Assembly (NCBI GenBank): GCA_001750645.1
Contig: MEIF01000002.1
Coordinates: 1 to 64,000 of the forward strand
Origin: Gammaproteobacteria bacterium AqS3
GTDB taxonomy: Bacteria; Pseudomonadota; Gammaproteobacteria; MEIF01; AqS3
Reading direction: 5' to 3'
DNA length: 64,000 nt
In this document: positions 9,818 to 19,553 of the stretch, one piece after another
How positions within the stretch are numbered: position 1 is the stretch's first letter
Layout: every line of letters begins with the position of its first letter
The notes under the pieces: model-generated
Told to the model about the DNA's origin: nothing
The model's input: the letters and a program-made list of their open reading frames with translations, nothing else
The model's database searches: none
Position numbers and translations under genes: made by a program

Positions 9818-9909
9818 GGCGGCGGCGCGCGGGTTTCGGCGCCCCGACGACTCCCGCCGCAAAAATGGCATAAACTTGCCGCCGGCTTTCCGTCGTCCAA
9901 ACCAGCGAC

Positions 9910-10854
9910 TTGAAAATCATCTTCATCCGTGACGGTCTTACGGCGCGCTCGATTTCAAGCGGGCAGTTTCGCTACATCGCAATCGCCGCCGCAGTGGGCG
10001 TGCTGCTGCTGGGGGCGGCGGCGGGATGGGCCGCCTACCTCGTCACCAGCCAGACGCAGGAGCAGCAGTGGCTCTCCCTGGCGCGCCAGGACCTCAGCAC
10101 CCAGAGACAGAAAACCGCCGAAACCCTCGACTCGGCCAGACTGCAGCTCAACTCCCTCTACTCGCGCATGGCGCGCCTGAACGCCCAGGTCAAGCGCTTT
10201 GACGCCATCAGCAACTCCCTGATCAGCCGCGCCGGGCTGCCGCGCGACGCCGAGTTCACCCCGGCCGGTGCGACCCACCACGACGCCAGCGGCATCGGCG
10301 GGCCGGGCAACATCCTCGGCGAGGCCTACGACGAACCCGGCTTTGCCAGGGATCTCGAGCTGATGATCCAGGAGCTCGCCCAGAGAGAGAACCGCCTGCG
10401 CTTTCTGTCGGCCTACCTGCCCGACCAGCTCAGCGACCCGCTCTACGTCACCGACATGTCCAACTGGCCGATCGCCCGCGGCTGGCTGTCCTCGCAGTAC
10501 GGCCGGCGCATCGATCCGTTCCACGGCAGGGTCAGCTGGCACCGCGGCATCGACTTCGCCGGCATGCTCGGCGACAAGATCCACGCAGTCGCAGCCGGGG
10601 TGGTCTCGCAGGTGGTGCGCGAAAAGGGCTACGGGGTCATGATTGAAATCGACCACGGCGGCGGGCTGAAGACCCGCTATGCGCACTGCCAGCGCTCGCT
10701 CGTGCGCCTGTCCGAGCGCATCGCCAAGGGCCAGGCGATCGCGCTGATGGGCAGCACCGGTCGCTCAACCGGCCCACACGTCCACTTTGAGGTCATCAAG
10801 AATGACCGCCGCGTCAACCCCAACCCCTACATCAAAGGCGGCAGGTTCAAATAG
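9910..10854 (+). CDS. M23 family metallopeptidase with N-terminal TM anchor
   Basis: TTG start; TM segment; C-terminal 'WHRGIDFAGMLGDKIHAVAAGVV...HGGGLKTRYAHC...TGRSTGPHVHFEV' (LytM). Confidence 0.9.
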   Translation: MKIIFIRDGLTARSISSGQFRYIAIAAAVGVLLLGAAAGWAAYLVTSQTQEQQWLSLARQDLSTQRQKTAETLDSARLQLNSLYSRMARLNAQVKRFDAISNSLISRAGLPRDAEFTPAGATHHDASGIGGPGNILGEAYDEPGFARDLELMIQELAQRENRLRFLSAYLPDQLSDPLYVTDMSNWPIARGWLSSQYGRRIDPFHGRVSWHRGIDFAGMLGDKIHAVAAGVVSQVVREKGYGVMIEIDHGGGLKTRYAHCQRSLVRLSERIAKGQAIALMGSTGRSTGPHVHFEVIKNDRRVNPNPYIKGGRFK

Positions 10855-10892
10855 CCGGCCATCCCAGCCTTCCAGCCCCACAAAATGCCCCG

Positions 10893-13499
10893 ATGAGTCT
10901 CCTGCAGAATATTTTTGGCAGCAGCAACAGCCGATGGCTGCGCCGCCACCGCCGCACGGTTGAGCGCATCAACGCCCTGGAGCCCGACCTGCTCAGTCTC
11001 TCCGACGAGGAATTGCAGGGCTCCGCCGAGCGCTTTCGGGAGCGCCTCCAGGCCGGAGAGAAGCTCGACGACCTGCTTCCGGAGGTGTTTGCCCGGGTGC
11101 GGGAGAGCGCCCGCCGACACCTCAACATGCGCCACTTTGACTGCCAGCTGCTCGGCGGCATCGCCCTGCACGAGGGCTGCATCGCCGAGATGCGCACCGG
11201 CGAGGGCAAGACCCTGGTGGCGACGCTGGCGGCCTCGCTGAACGCCCTGGCCGGCTCCGGCGTCCACCTGATCACCGTCAACGACTACCTCGCCGAGCGC
11301 GACTCGGGCTGGATGCGGCCGGTCTACGAGGGCGTCGGGCTGACGGTCTCGGTGGTGCTGCCCAGCCTCGATATCGAGGCCAAAAAGGCCGCCTACGCCT
11401 GCGACATCGCCTATGCGACCAACTCTGAGATCGGCTTTGACTACCTGCGCGACAACATGGCGCTGCAGCCCAGGGCGCAGCTGCAGAACGGCCACTCCTT
11501 CGCCATCATCGACGAGGTCGACTCCATCCTGATCGACGAGGCGCGCACGCCGCTGATCATCTCCGGGGCCGATGAGGACCGCACCGACCTCTACAAGGCC
11601 ATGAACATCATCGTCAAGCAGCTCAAGGCCGGCCCGGAGCGCATCGACGACCCCAAGAACCGCTTTGAGCGGATGACCCAAGCCGAGGACGAGTCCGAAG
11701 AGGATGAGGGCGACTACGTCGTCGTCCCCAAGACGCGCTCGGTCGAGCTGACCGAGCGGGGGCACGAGCGCGTCGAGCGCATCCTCACCGAGCAGGGCGT
11801 GCTGTCCGAGGACGCCTCGCTCTACGACGTCCGCAACATCGCCCTGCTGCGCTGCCTGCAGGCGACCCTGCGGGCGCACGCCATCCTGCAGCGTGACGTC
11901 GACTACATCGTGCGCTCGGGGCAGGTGATGCTGATCGACGAGCACACCGGCCGCACCCTCGAGGGGCGCCGCATGTCCGAGGGCACGCACCAGGCGCTCG
12001 AGTGCAAGGAGCGCGTCAAGATCCAGTCCGAGAGCCGCACGCTGGCCTCGACCACCTACCAGAACTTCTTCCGCCTCTACGACAAGCTCTCCGGCATGAC
12101 CGGGACCGCCGAGACCGAGGCCGTGGAGTTTCTCGAGATCTACGGCCTCAAGGTCGTGGTGGTGCCCACCAACGAGCCGACCCGGCGCCGGGACCAGAAC
12201 GACCTGGTGTACCCGACCGCCGGGGCCAAGATGCGCGCCATCATCGCCGACATCCGCGACTGCCGGGAGCGCGGCCAGCCGGTGCTGGTCGGCACCACCT
12301 CGGTCGAGGCCTCCGAGGTGCTGTCGAGGGAGCTCAAGAACGCCGGGCTCAAGCACGCCGTGCTGAACGCCAAGCGCCACCGGGAGGAGGCCCAGATCAT
12401 CGCCCAGGCCGGCAAGCCCGGGGCCATCACCATCGCCACCAACATGGCCGGGCGCGGCACCGACATCGTGCTGGGGGGCAACTGGCAGGTCGCCGCCGAG
12501 AAGCTGAAGAAATCCAAGTCCGCCGCCGGGCGCCTCGAGACGCTGCACCGGCAGTGGCAGGCCGATCACCAGGCCGTGCTGGACGCCGGCGGGCTGCGGG
12601 TGCTGGGCACCGAGCGGCACGAGTCGCGCCGCATCGACAACCAGCTGCGCGGGCGCTCGGGGCGGCAGGGCGACCCCGGCTCCTCGCGGTTCTACCTGTC
12701 GATGGACGACACCCTGCTGCGGCTGTTCATCTCCGAGCGCATGAAATCCCTGATCCAGAACACCGGGCGCGGCAAGGAGGGCGAGGAGGATCTGGCGCTC
12801 GAGTCGCGCATGCTGACCTCCAACATCGAGCGCGCCCAGCGGCGCATCGAGGGGCAGTACTTCGAGCAGCGCAAGCGCCTGCTGGAGTACGACGACATCG
12901 CCAACGAGCAGCGCCAGGTGATCTACCAGCAGCGCGACATGATCATGCACACCAAGGATCTGGAGCAGGTCATCCGCGATATCCGCGCCGAAGTGCTGCA
13001 GCGCCTGATCGACGATCACATCCCGCCGCAGAGCGTGCATCACCAGTGGGACATCGAGGGGCTGCAGCGCTCGGTCGAGCAGAACGCCGGCGTGCCCATG
13101 CCGATCTCGGACTGGCTCAATTCCGAGGACGAGCTCAGCGAGGACGACCTGCGCGACCGCATGGACGCCACCCTGTCGCAGCACTTCAGCGACCGGCGCG
13201 AGCTGCTCGGGGCGGCGGCCGAACAGATCGTCGAGATCGAGCGCCAGGTGCTGCTGCGCGTCATCGACCTGGCCTGGTGCGACCACCTGTCGTCGATGGA
13301 CTACCTGCGCCAGAGCATCGGCCTGCGCGCCTACGGCCAGCGCGACCCGAGGCAGGAATACCGGCGCGAGGCCTTCGAGCTGTTTCAGACGCTGCTGAAT
13401 CGCATCCGCAGGGAGGCCGTGCACATGCTCTCGATGATCCACGTCCAGGAAATCGACCCCGACGAGCTGCCCGAGGAAGCTCAGCGGGTCGTGGTCTAG
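10893..13499 (+). CDS. secA: Preprotein translocase subunit SecA (no C-terminal SEC-C zinc motif)
   Basis: 868 aa; EMRTGEGKTLVATLAASLNAL, VNDYLAERD, DEVDSILIDEARTPLIISG; ends ...IHVQEIDPDELPEEAQRVVV. Confidence 0.95.
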   Translation: MSLLQNIFGSSNSRWLRRHRRTVERINALEPDLLSLSDEELQGSAERFRERLQAGEKLDDLLPEVFARVRESARRHLNMRHFDCQLLGGIALHEGCIAEMRTGEGKTLVATLAASLNALAGSGVHLITVNDYLAERDSGWMRPVYEGVGLTVSVVLPSLDIEAKKAAYACDIAYATNSEIGFDYLRDNMALQPRAQLQNGHSFAIIDEVDSILIDEARTPLIISGADEDRTDLYKAMNIIVKQLKAGPERIDDPKNRFERMTQAEDESEEDEGDYVVVPKTRSVELTERGHERVERILTEQGVLSEDASLYDVRNIALLRCLQATLRAHAILQRDVDYIVRSGQVMLIDEHTGRTLEGRRMSEGTHQALECKERVKIQSESRTLASTTYQNFFRLYDKLSGMTGTAETEAVEFLEIYGLKVVVVPTNEPTRRRDQNDLVYPTAGAKMRAIIADIRDCRERGQPVLVGTTSVEASEVLSRELKNAGLKHAVLNAKRHREEAQIIAQAGKPGAITIATNMAGRGTDIVLGGNWQVAAEKLKKSKSAAGRLETLHRQWQADHQAVLDAGGLRVLGTERHESRRIDNQLRGRSGRQGDPGSSRFYLSMDDTLLRLFISERMKSLIQNTGRGKEGEEDLALESRMLTSNIERAQRRIEGQYFEQRKRLLEYDDIANEQRQVIYQQRDMIMHTKDLEQVIRDIRAEVLQRLIDDHIPPQSVHHQWDIEGLQRSVEQNAGVPMPISDWLNSEDELSEDDLRDRMDATLSQHFSDRRELLGAAAEQIVEIERQVLLRVIDLAWCDHLSSMDYLRQSIGLRAYGQRDPRQEYRREAFELFQTLLNRIRREAVHMLSMIHVQEIDPDELPEEAQRVVV

Positions 13500-13501
13500 C
13501 C

Positions 13502-14719
13502 GTGGCCGTCGGAGCGGCCATTTCGGACCCCCCGCTGCCGGTTGCGGGCATCTCCCTGGCGGCGGTCGCCGCCGAAATCCGCTACCGCGATCGACTGGAC
13601 CTGGGGCTGCTGTGCGCCCGCGGCCCCTGCACGCTGGCGGCGACCTTCACGCAGAATCGCTTTGCGGCGGCGCCGGTGCGGCGCTGCCGGGAACTGCTCA
13701 TCGACGCCGCCCCGGGGGACTGGGCGCTGCTGGTCAACGCCGGCAATGCCAATGCCGCCACGGGGCCATCCGGGGCGAGCGCCGCACTGCAGACCTGTCG
13801 CATCGCCGCTGCGGCACTGGGACTGCCGCCCGAGCGCGTCCTGCCGTTCTCGACCGGGGTGATCGGCGAGGCGCTGCCGGTCGAACCCTTCGCCGAGCAT
13901 CTGGGGCCGTTAAGTGCAGGTTTGGGCGAGCACGGCTGGGAGGATTTTTCGCGCTGCATTCTGACCACGGACACGCGCCCCAAGGTGGCCTCGCGCCGGC
14001 TTGAATTCGGCGCCGGCGCCGTCACCGTCACGGCGGTGGCCAAGGGCGCGGCCATGATGCAGCCCGACATGGCCACCATGCTGGCCTTTGCCGGGACTGA
14101 TGCGCGCATCGAGCAGCGGCTGCTGCTGCGGCTGCACCGGGAGGCCGTCGCCGGCAGCTTCAACCGCATCAGCATTGACGGGGACACCTCGACCAACGAC
14201 GCCGCCGTGCTGATCGCAACCGGCGCCGGCGGGGTCGAAATCGCCGAGGGTTCGCCCGAACACTCCGCCCTCGCCGGGGCGCTGGGCGAGGTCTACGCCC
14301 AGCTGGCGCGCGAGATGGTGCGCGACGCCGAGGGGGCGGAGCACTGCGTCACGCTGATCGTCCAGGGCGGGCGGGATGCCGCCCAGTGCGCGCTGGTCGG
14401 CTATGCCGTCGCCAACTCGCCGCTGTTCAAGACCGCCGTGTTCGCCGCCGACCCCAACTGGGGGCGGCTGGCCATGGCCATCGGCCGCAGCGGCGCCGAC
14501 TTCGACCCCGATCAGGTCCGCATCGACTTTGAGGATGTCCCGGTGATGCTCGGCGGCGTCGTTGCACCGGACTACTCCGAGGCCGCCGCGACCGCGGTCA
14601 TGGCCCGACCGGAGTACACCCTGCGCATCGACCTGGGCTGCGGTGCGGCCGCCGAGCGCTTCTGGTTCAGCGATCTGTCGCACGACTACATTCGCATCAA
14701 TGCCGACTACCGCACCTGA
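13502..14719 (+). CDS. argJ: Bifunctional glutamate N-acetyltransferase/ornithine acetyltransferase
   Basis: KGAAMMQPDMATMLAFAGTDA (ATML autocleavage region), SINRISIDGDTSTND-type motif 'FNRISIDGDTSTNDAAV'; GTG start after the secA stop. Confidence 0.9.
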   Translation: MAVGAAISDPPLPVAGISLAAVAAEIRYRDRLDLGLLCARGPCTLAATFTQNRFAAAPVRRCRELLIDAAPGDWALLVNAGNANAATGPSGASAALQTCRIAAAALGLPPERVLPFSTGVIGEALPVEPFAEHLGPLSAGLGEHGWEDFSRCILTTDTRPKVASRRLEFGAGAVTVTAVAKGAAMMQPDMATMLAFAGTDARIEQRLLLRLHREAVAGSFNRISIDGDTSTNDAAVLIATGAGGVEIAEGSPEHSALAGALGEVYAQLAREMVRDAEGAEHCVTLIVQGGRDAAQCALVGYAVANSPLFKTAVFAADPNWGRLAMAIGRSGADFDPDQVRIDFEDVPVMLGGVVAPDYSEAAATAVMARPEYTLRIDLGCGAAAERFWFSDLSHDYIRINADYRT

Positions 14720-15107
14720 GACGATCCCCGTGGCCGCCGGCATCGTGCGCGATGCCCAAGACCGCATCCTGATCTGCAGGCGGCCGGCCGGCAAGCCGCT
14801 GGCCGGCTACTGGGAATTTCCCGGCGGCAAACTCAAGCCCCGGGAGCAGCCCGCCGACGCCCTCGCGCGCGAACTGCTCGAGGAGGTCGGGATTCAGATC
14901 GCCCGGTCGCAGCCCTGGCGCTTGCTGCACCACCGCTACCCCGACTTCTCCGTCGAGCTGCACGTCCTGAGGGTGCTGGACTGGAGCGGGACGATGTCGC
15001 CGCGCGAGGGGCAGCGCTGCGAGTGGGCATCGCCGGCGGATCTGCCCGGCTATGAGTTTCTGCCGGCCGATGCGGATCTGGTGGCCGAGCTGGCGCTGCC
15101 GGACTAG
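14700..15107 (+). CDS. mutT: 8-oxo-dGTP diphosphatase (Nudix)
   Basis: Nudix box GGKLKPREQPADALARELLEEVGIQI; overlaps the end of argJ. Confidence 0.85.
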   Translation: MPTTAPETIPVAAGIVRDAQDRILICRRPAGKPLAGYWEFPGGKLKPREQPADALARELLEEVGIQIARSQPWRLLHHRYPDFSVELHVLRVLDWSGTMSPREGQRCEWASPADLPGYEFLPADADLVAELALPD

Positions 15108-16267
15108 TCGGCCCCGGCAGCCCCCGAGCGGCGGTAGGGCAGCGCCTGGGCGAGCGCCCCGCAGTGGGCCTTGACATGCCGAGCCTCCCGCTGGATGAAC
15201 TCGCCGACGGCGCGGGCGAATTCCGGGTGCGCAAACCAGTGCACCGAGTGCGCCAAGTGCGGGGCAAATCCGCGCGGGACCTTGGTGTGCTCGCCCTGAA
15301 CGCCCGAGTCAAACCGCACCAGCCCCTCGGCGATGCAGTACTCGACCGTGGCGTAGTAGCAGACCTCAAAGTGCAGGCAGTCGACCTCGCGCAGGCAGCC
15401 CCAGTAGCGACCGTAGAGCTGCTCGCCGTCGCGCAGGCACAGCGAGGCCGCCAGACACTCGCCGGGGCGCTCGGCGTCGTCCACGCGGAACAGCACCACG
15501 CTCTCGGGCATGGCCTCGGCCATCTCCTCAAAGAATTGCAGCGGCAGGTAGGGGTACATGCCGCGCTTGAGGTAGCTGCTCTGGTACATCGCGTAGAACT
15601 CCCGCCACTGCCACGGGGTGACGTCCCCGCCCGGGAGCGCCTCGACGCGCAGGCCGGCGTCCCGCACGATGCGCCGCTCGCGCCGAACCGACTTGCGCTT
15701 GCGCGCCTGCATCTCGCCGAGCCAGTCGTCAAACGAGCCATAGCCGCGGTTGTCCCAGGCAAAGCGGCACTGCGGGCGCAGCGCAAATCCGCCGGCGGTG
15801 CGCAGCTCACCGAGCGCCCGCTCCGGCGGATAGAGGATGTGCCAGGACGAATAGCCGCCGTCGGCGGCGCGCTCGGCGATGGCGCGGCGCGACAGCTCCA
15901 GCAGCGCCTGGACATCCGCCCCCGGCGCCGCCCCCCAGCGCGGCGATTCGATCGGCGAGAACGGCACTGCGCTGATCAGCTTGGGGTAGTAGGGCAGGCC
16001 GGCGCGGTGATAGGCGTTGGCCCAGAGGTAGTCAAACACGTACTCGCCGAAGGAGTCCTCGCGGGCGTAGAGCGGCATCACCCAGACCGTCTCGCCGTCG
16101 GCGTCCGAGATGCTCAGCGGCATCGAGCGCCAGCTGTGCGATTCCCCGGCGTGGCGCTCCATCAGCAGCAGAAAGGCGTGGCGCGTGAACGGGCACTCGC
16201 TGTCGATCAGCCGATCCCAGACCGACGGGTCGATGTCGGCATAACTGTTGTGAAAACGCACCCGCAT
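15104..16267 (-). CDS. GNAT/FemAB-like N-acyltransferase (peptidoglycan biosynthesis/recognition family, DUF482-like)
   Basis: MRVRFHNSYADIDPSVWDRLIDSECPFTRHAFLLLMERHAGESH... Confidence 0.75.
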   Translation of the reverse strand: MRVRFHNSYADIDPSVWDRLIDSECPFTRHAFLLLMERHAGESHSWRSMPLSISDADGETVWVMPLYAREDSFGEYVFDYLWANAYHRAGLPYYPKLISAVPFSPIESPRWGAAPGADVQALLELSRRAIAERAADGGYSSWHILYPPERALGELRTAGGFALRPQCRFAWDNRGYGSFDDWLGEMQARKRKSVRRERRIVRDAGLRVEALPGGDVTPWQWREFYAMYQSSYLKRGMYPYLPLQFFEEMAEAMPESVVLFRVDDAERPGECLAASLCLRDGEQLYGRYWGCLREVDCLHFEVCYYATVEYCIAEGLVRFDSGVQGEHTKVPRGFAPHLAHSVHWFAHPEFARAVGEFIQREARHVKAHCGALAQALPYRRSGAAGAD

Positions 16268-16277
16268 CGCCTGGCTC

Positions 16278-17612
16278 CTAATCGGACCGGAATGCGGTCG
16301 TCTCGGTGCGCTCGAGCGGCCGGCCCGCCCCGACCGCCTCAACCGACTCAGCCGGCGGCGGAAAACGGCAGGCGAATGTGCTCCCGGCGCCGACCTCGCT
16401 GTCGATTTCCAGCTGCGCCCCGTACTGCTTCAGGATGCGGTCGACGATGGCCAGCCCCAGACCCATGCCGCTGCGCGGGCCGCTGCGGTAGAAGCGCTCG
16501 GTCAGGTGCGGGATGTCGCGCCGCTCAATGCCCCTGCCGGTGTCGTGCACCTCGACGCGCACCGAACCGCCGGCCTCGGTCTCGGCGCTGATGCGAATGC
16601 TGCCGTCCTTCTGCGTGTACTTCACCGCATTGCCGATCAGGTTGCCGAGAACCGTGTAAAGGGCGTCGCTGGTGCAGGGGATCTGCAGGTCCTCGTCCAC
16701 GTCGACCTGGATCTGCACCTTGACCTGACTGCCGAGGTCGGCAATGCACTGGCGCACGATCTCGGCCGCCTGGGCGCTGTGCTCCTCGTCGGGGTTGAGC
16801 TCGGGCGGCGGCCCCAGCAGCTCGGGCAGCGCCCCTGAGAGCAGCCGCAGGCGCTCGCACTGGCGCAGCATGCTCCTGTACATTTTTCTCGCATCGCTGC
16901 CCTTCGGGGCCTCGTCCAGCAGCGGCTCCAGATAGCCGCGCAGCACCGTCAGCGGCGTGTTGAGTTCGTGCGCCATGTCGGCGATCAGCCGGCGGCGCTC
17001 CTGCTCCTGGGCGGCCGCCTCGCTGCAGTCCACCGCCTCGAGGACGGTCTCGCCGCTGCCCTCGATCTGCGGCGAACGGCGCAGCATGATCTCGACCCCG
17101 TCGGGCGAGGTGAACTGGTGCGAGCCGGCCTCGCCCGAGCGCAGCCATTCGAATGTCGAGGGCTGGCGCAGCAGCATGTAGAGCGGCCGGCCGAGGTCGA
17201 GCCGCTGCAGATTCAGCAGCCGCTTGGCCGAGGCGTTGTAGGTCACCACGCGGGCCTCCGGTCCCAATATCATCAGACCGGTCGAAATCGTGCGCAGCGC
17301 CTGGTTGAACTGCTCCAGGCGCGCATCCAGCTGCTCCAGACTGTCGGCCTGCCGGGTGCGCTCGGCGGACAGCTGGCGGACAATCTGGCCGAGCTCCGAA
17401 CCCGAGATTTTCAGCCCCTCGGGGGCGTCGATCTGATGGGCGACATAGCGGCGCAGCTGCCGCAGACGCCAGAGCGTCAGCGCCGCCAGAACGCCCCAGC
17501 CGAGCCCCGCCCCGGTCGGCGCCCCCCAGCCGATCAGCAGACCCGCACCCGCCCCCAGCAGACCCGCGAGCAGGAAACTGATCAGACTGTGCAGGCTGCC
17601 TGAAAAACTCAC
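16278..17612 (-). CDS. phoR: Phosphate regulon sensor histidine kinase
   Basis: PAS plus HisKA 'MAHELNTPLTVLRGYL', HATPase 'GRGIERRDIPHLTERFYR', 'GMGLGLAIVDRI'; GTG start overlaps the phoB stop (GTGA). Confidence 0.85.
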   Translation of the reverse strand: MSFSGSLHSLISFLLAGLLGAGAGLLIGWGAPTGAGLGWGVLAALTLWRLRQLRRYVAHQIDAPEGLKISGSELGQIVRQLSAERTRQADSLEQLDARLEQFNQALRTISTGLMILGPEARVVTYNASAKRLLNLQRLDLGRPLYMLLRQPSTFEWLRSGEAGSHQFTSPDGVEIMLRRSPQIEGSGETVLEAVDCSEAAAQEQERRRLIADMAHELNTPLTVLRGYLEPLLDEAPKGSDARKMYRSMLRQCERLRLLSGALPELLGPPPELNPDEEHSAQAAEIVRQCIADLGSQVKVQIQVDVDEDLQIPCTSDALYTVLGNLIGNAVKYTQKDGSIRISAETEAGGSVRVEVHDTGRGIERRDIPHLTERFYRSGPRSGMGLGLAIVDRILKQYGAQLEIDSEVGAGSTFACRFPPPAESVEAVGAGRPLERTETTAFRSD

Positions 17613-18343
17613 GGATCCAGACGGTATCCGCTGTTGCGCACGGTGACGAGCTGGCGCGCGCGCGCCCCGAGCGCCTTGCGCAGCCTGGAGACGTAGACAT
17701 TGAGGTTGCACTCGTTGAATTCCAGACCTCGCTGGCGCATGCGAGCCGCCAGCTTCTGGCGCTGGACGGTCCTGCCGAGATTGTTCAGCAGCGCCGTCAT
17801 GATCAGCACTTCGGGCCCGCCGATGCTGACCGGGTTCTCCCCCCCGATCTGCAGGGTGCGGTCGGCCGGATTGAGCGTGAATATCCCCTGCCGCACCGGG
17901 TCGCCCTCGTCGACCTCCGGCTCGCCGCCTGCCGCCGCATCGACCGGACGCCGGCTGCGCCTGAGCAGCGCCTGGATGCGCGATCTGAGCTCGCGCATCG
18001 AGTAGGGCTTGGCCAGGTAGTCATCGCTGCCGGCGTCGAGCCCGTATATGCGGTCATCGACCTGGGCGCGCGCCGTCAGCATCAGCACGGGGATGTGCGC
18101 CCAGTCCCTGCTCCCGCGGATTTTCTTGAGCAGATCGATCCCGCTCCTGCCCCCGGGAAGCCCCCAGTCGAGCAGCACCAGCTGCGGGGTGCGGCGGTGC
18201 ATCATCTGGAGCGCCTCGACCACGCTGCCGGCGCACTCGGGCTGATAGCCCCAGCGGGTCAGGTGCTCTTTCAGCATCTCGGAGATGTCGAGACTGTCCT
18301 CCACCACGAGCACCGAGGCGGCCGATCCGGGGGGCTTACTCAT
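17609..18343 (-). CDS. phoB: Two-component response regulator, PhoB-like
   Basis: Receiver domain 'VLVVEDSLDISEML...LVLLDWGLPG...LMLTARAQVDDRIYGLDAGSDDYLAKPY' and winged helix; adjacent to phoR. Confidence 0.85.
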   Translation of the reverse strand: MSKPPGSAASVLVVEDSLDISEMLKEHLTRWGYQPECAGSVVEALQMMHRRTPQLVLLDWGLPGGRSGIDLLKKIRGSRDWAHIPVLMLTARAQVDDRIYGLDAGSDDYLAKPYSMRELRSRIQALLRRSRRPVDAAAGGEPEVDEGDPVRQGIFTLNPADRTLQIGGENPVSIGGPEVLIMTALLNNLGRTVQRQKLAARMRQRGLEFNECNLNVYVSRLRKALGARARQLVTVRNSGYRLDP

Positions 18344-19206
18344 ACGAACCACACATAGTTGAGCACGGTGCCGGCAAACAGAATCGCCCCGCCCCAGGCA
18401 TTGCTGCCGAACGCGCGCATCGGGTCGGGCCGCTCGCCCCGGATCAGCCGCTGCTGATAGACGAACAGGAAGTACAGGGACGTCACCGCCAGGTAGTAGG
18501 GCAGGTTGAGCATGTTGTCGATGCCGTAGAACACCAGCAGCACGATGGTCAGCGTCTGAAAGACCGCTATCGCGGACGGGGTGCGCCTGCCGAACAGCAG
18601 CGCGGTCGAGTGGATGCCGCCGTGGGAGGCGTCGTCTTGGGCGTCCGCCATGGCGTAGATCGTGTCGTAGGCCATGATCCAGGCGGCATTGGCCGCGAAC
18701 AGCCACCACAGCACCGGGTTGAGCCAGTCCAGCACGATGGCGTAGGTGATCGGAATGCCCATCGAGAACGTCACCGCCAGCACCAGCTGCGGCGCCCGCA
18801 GGAAGCGCTTGGCCAGCGGATACAGGCCGATCAGCGCCGCCGCCAGCGCCGCCACCGCTGCGGTCAGCTGGTTGGTCCAGAGCAGCAGCGTCAGCGCCGC
18901 CAGGATGAGCGCCGCCGCCAGGATGAGCGCCTGCCTGAGCGACAGCGCCCCGCTGGGCAGCGGACGCTCCCGGGTGCGCGCGACGTGCCCGTCCAGATCG
19001 CGGTCGAGGATGTCGTTGAGGGTGCAGCCCAGCGAGCGGGTGATCAGCGCACCGACGACGATCAGCCCGATCAGCCAGGGGTCTGGGGCGCTGCGGTAGA
19101 ACTCCTGATGCGCCACCCACAGCCCCAGCAGAGCCGGCCACATCAGCAGCCATAGACCGGTTGGCTGGTGCAGACGCATCAGTTGCAGATAGGGGCGGAT
19201 CACCAC
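18340..19206 (-). CDS. ubiA: 4-hydroxybenzoate polyprenyltransferase
   Basis: MRLHQPTGLWLLMWPALLGLW...RSLGCTLNDILDRDLDGHVARTRERPLPSG...YPLAKRF. Confidence 0.9.
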   Translation of the reverse strand: MVIRPYLQLMRLHQPTGLWLLMWPALLGLWVAHQEFYRSAPDPWLIGLIVVGALITRSLGCTLNDILDRDLDGHVARTRERPLPSGALSLRQALILAAALILAALTLLLWTNQLTAAVAALAAALIGLYPLAKRFLRAPQLVLAVTFSMGIPITYAIVLDWLNPVLWWLFAANAAWIMAYDTIYAMADAQDDASHGGIHSTALLFGRRTPSAIAVFQTLTIVLLVFYGIDNMLNLPYYLAVTSLYFLFVYQQRLIRGERPDPMRAFGSNAWGGAILFAGTVLNYVWFV

Positions 19207-19342
19207 GGCGAAGACGCCCGCTTGCGTAGGGGAAATATTTTAACGCCGCCGACCGGACTCGGTGCGTTTTTTATAATGCGCCCGCTCAAAACTGAAGCCG
19301 CCCGGGACTGACGCCGGACGGCGACGACGGAGACAAGAGCGC

Positions 19343-19525
19343 ATGAGCGAGAGCGGTGAATTCAAAAAATGGGAGTGCATCGTCTGCGGCTTCATCTACG
19401 ACGAAGCTGTGGGCTGGCCCGAGGACGGCATCAAGGCGGGCACCCGCTGGGCCGACGTCCCCGAGGACTGGATCTGCCCCGAGTGCTCCGTCGGCAAGGA
19501 AGACTTCGTGATGCTGGAGGTTTGA
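19343..19525 (+). CDS. Rubredoxin
   Basis: [46 protein letters not shown]. Confidence 0.95.
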   Translation: MSESGEFKKWECIVCGFIYDEAVGWPEDGIKAGTRWADVPEDWICPECSVGKEDFVMLEV

Positions 19526-19553
19526 GGGTCGGGGTTCTTCCCTCCAGCTTTGA

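Noticed and set aside
10827-13442. 871-aa minus-strand ORF antisense to secA
   Set aside because: Antisense shadow of secA; Leu/Val/Asp/His-rich low-information sequence.
12002-13501. N-terminal two-thirds of the 905-aa plus-strand ORF 12002-14719
   Set aside because: Only the part from about 13502 (argJ) is real; the rest is an out-of-frame reading of secA.
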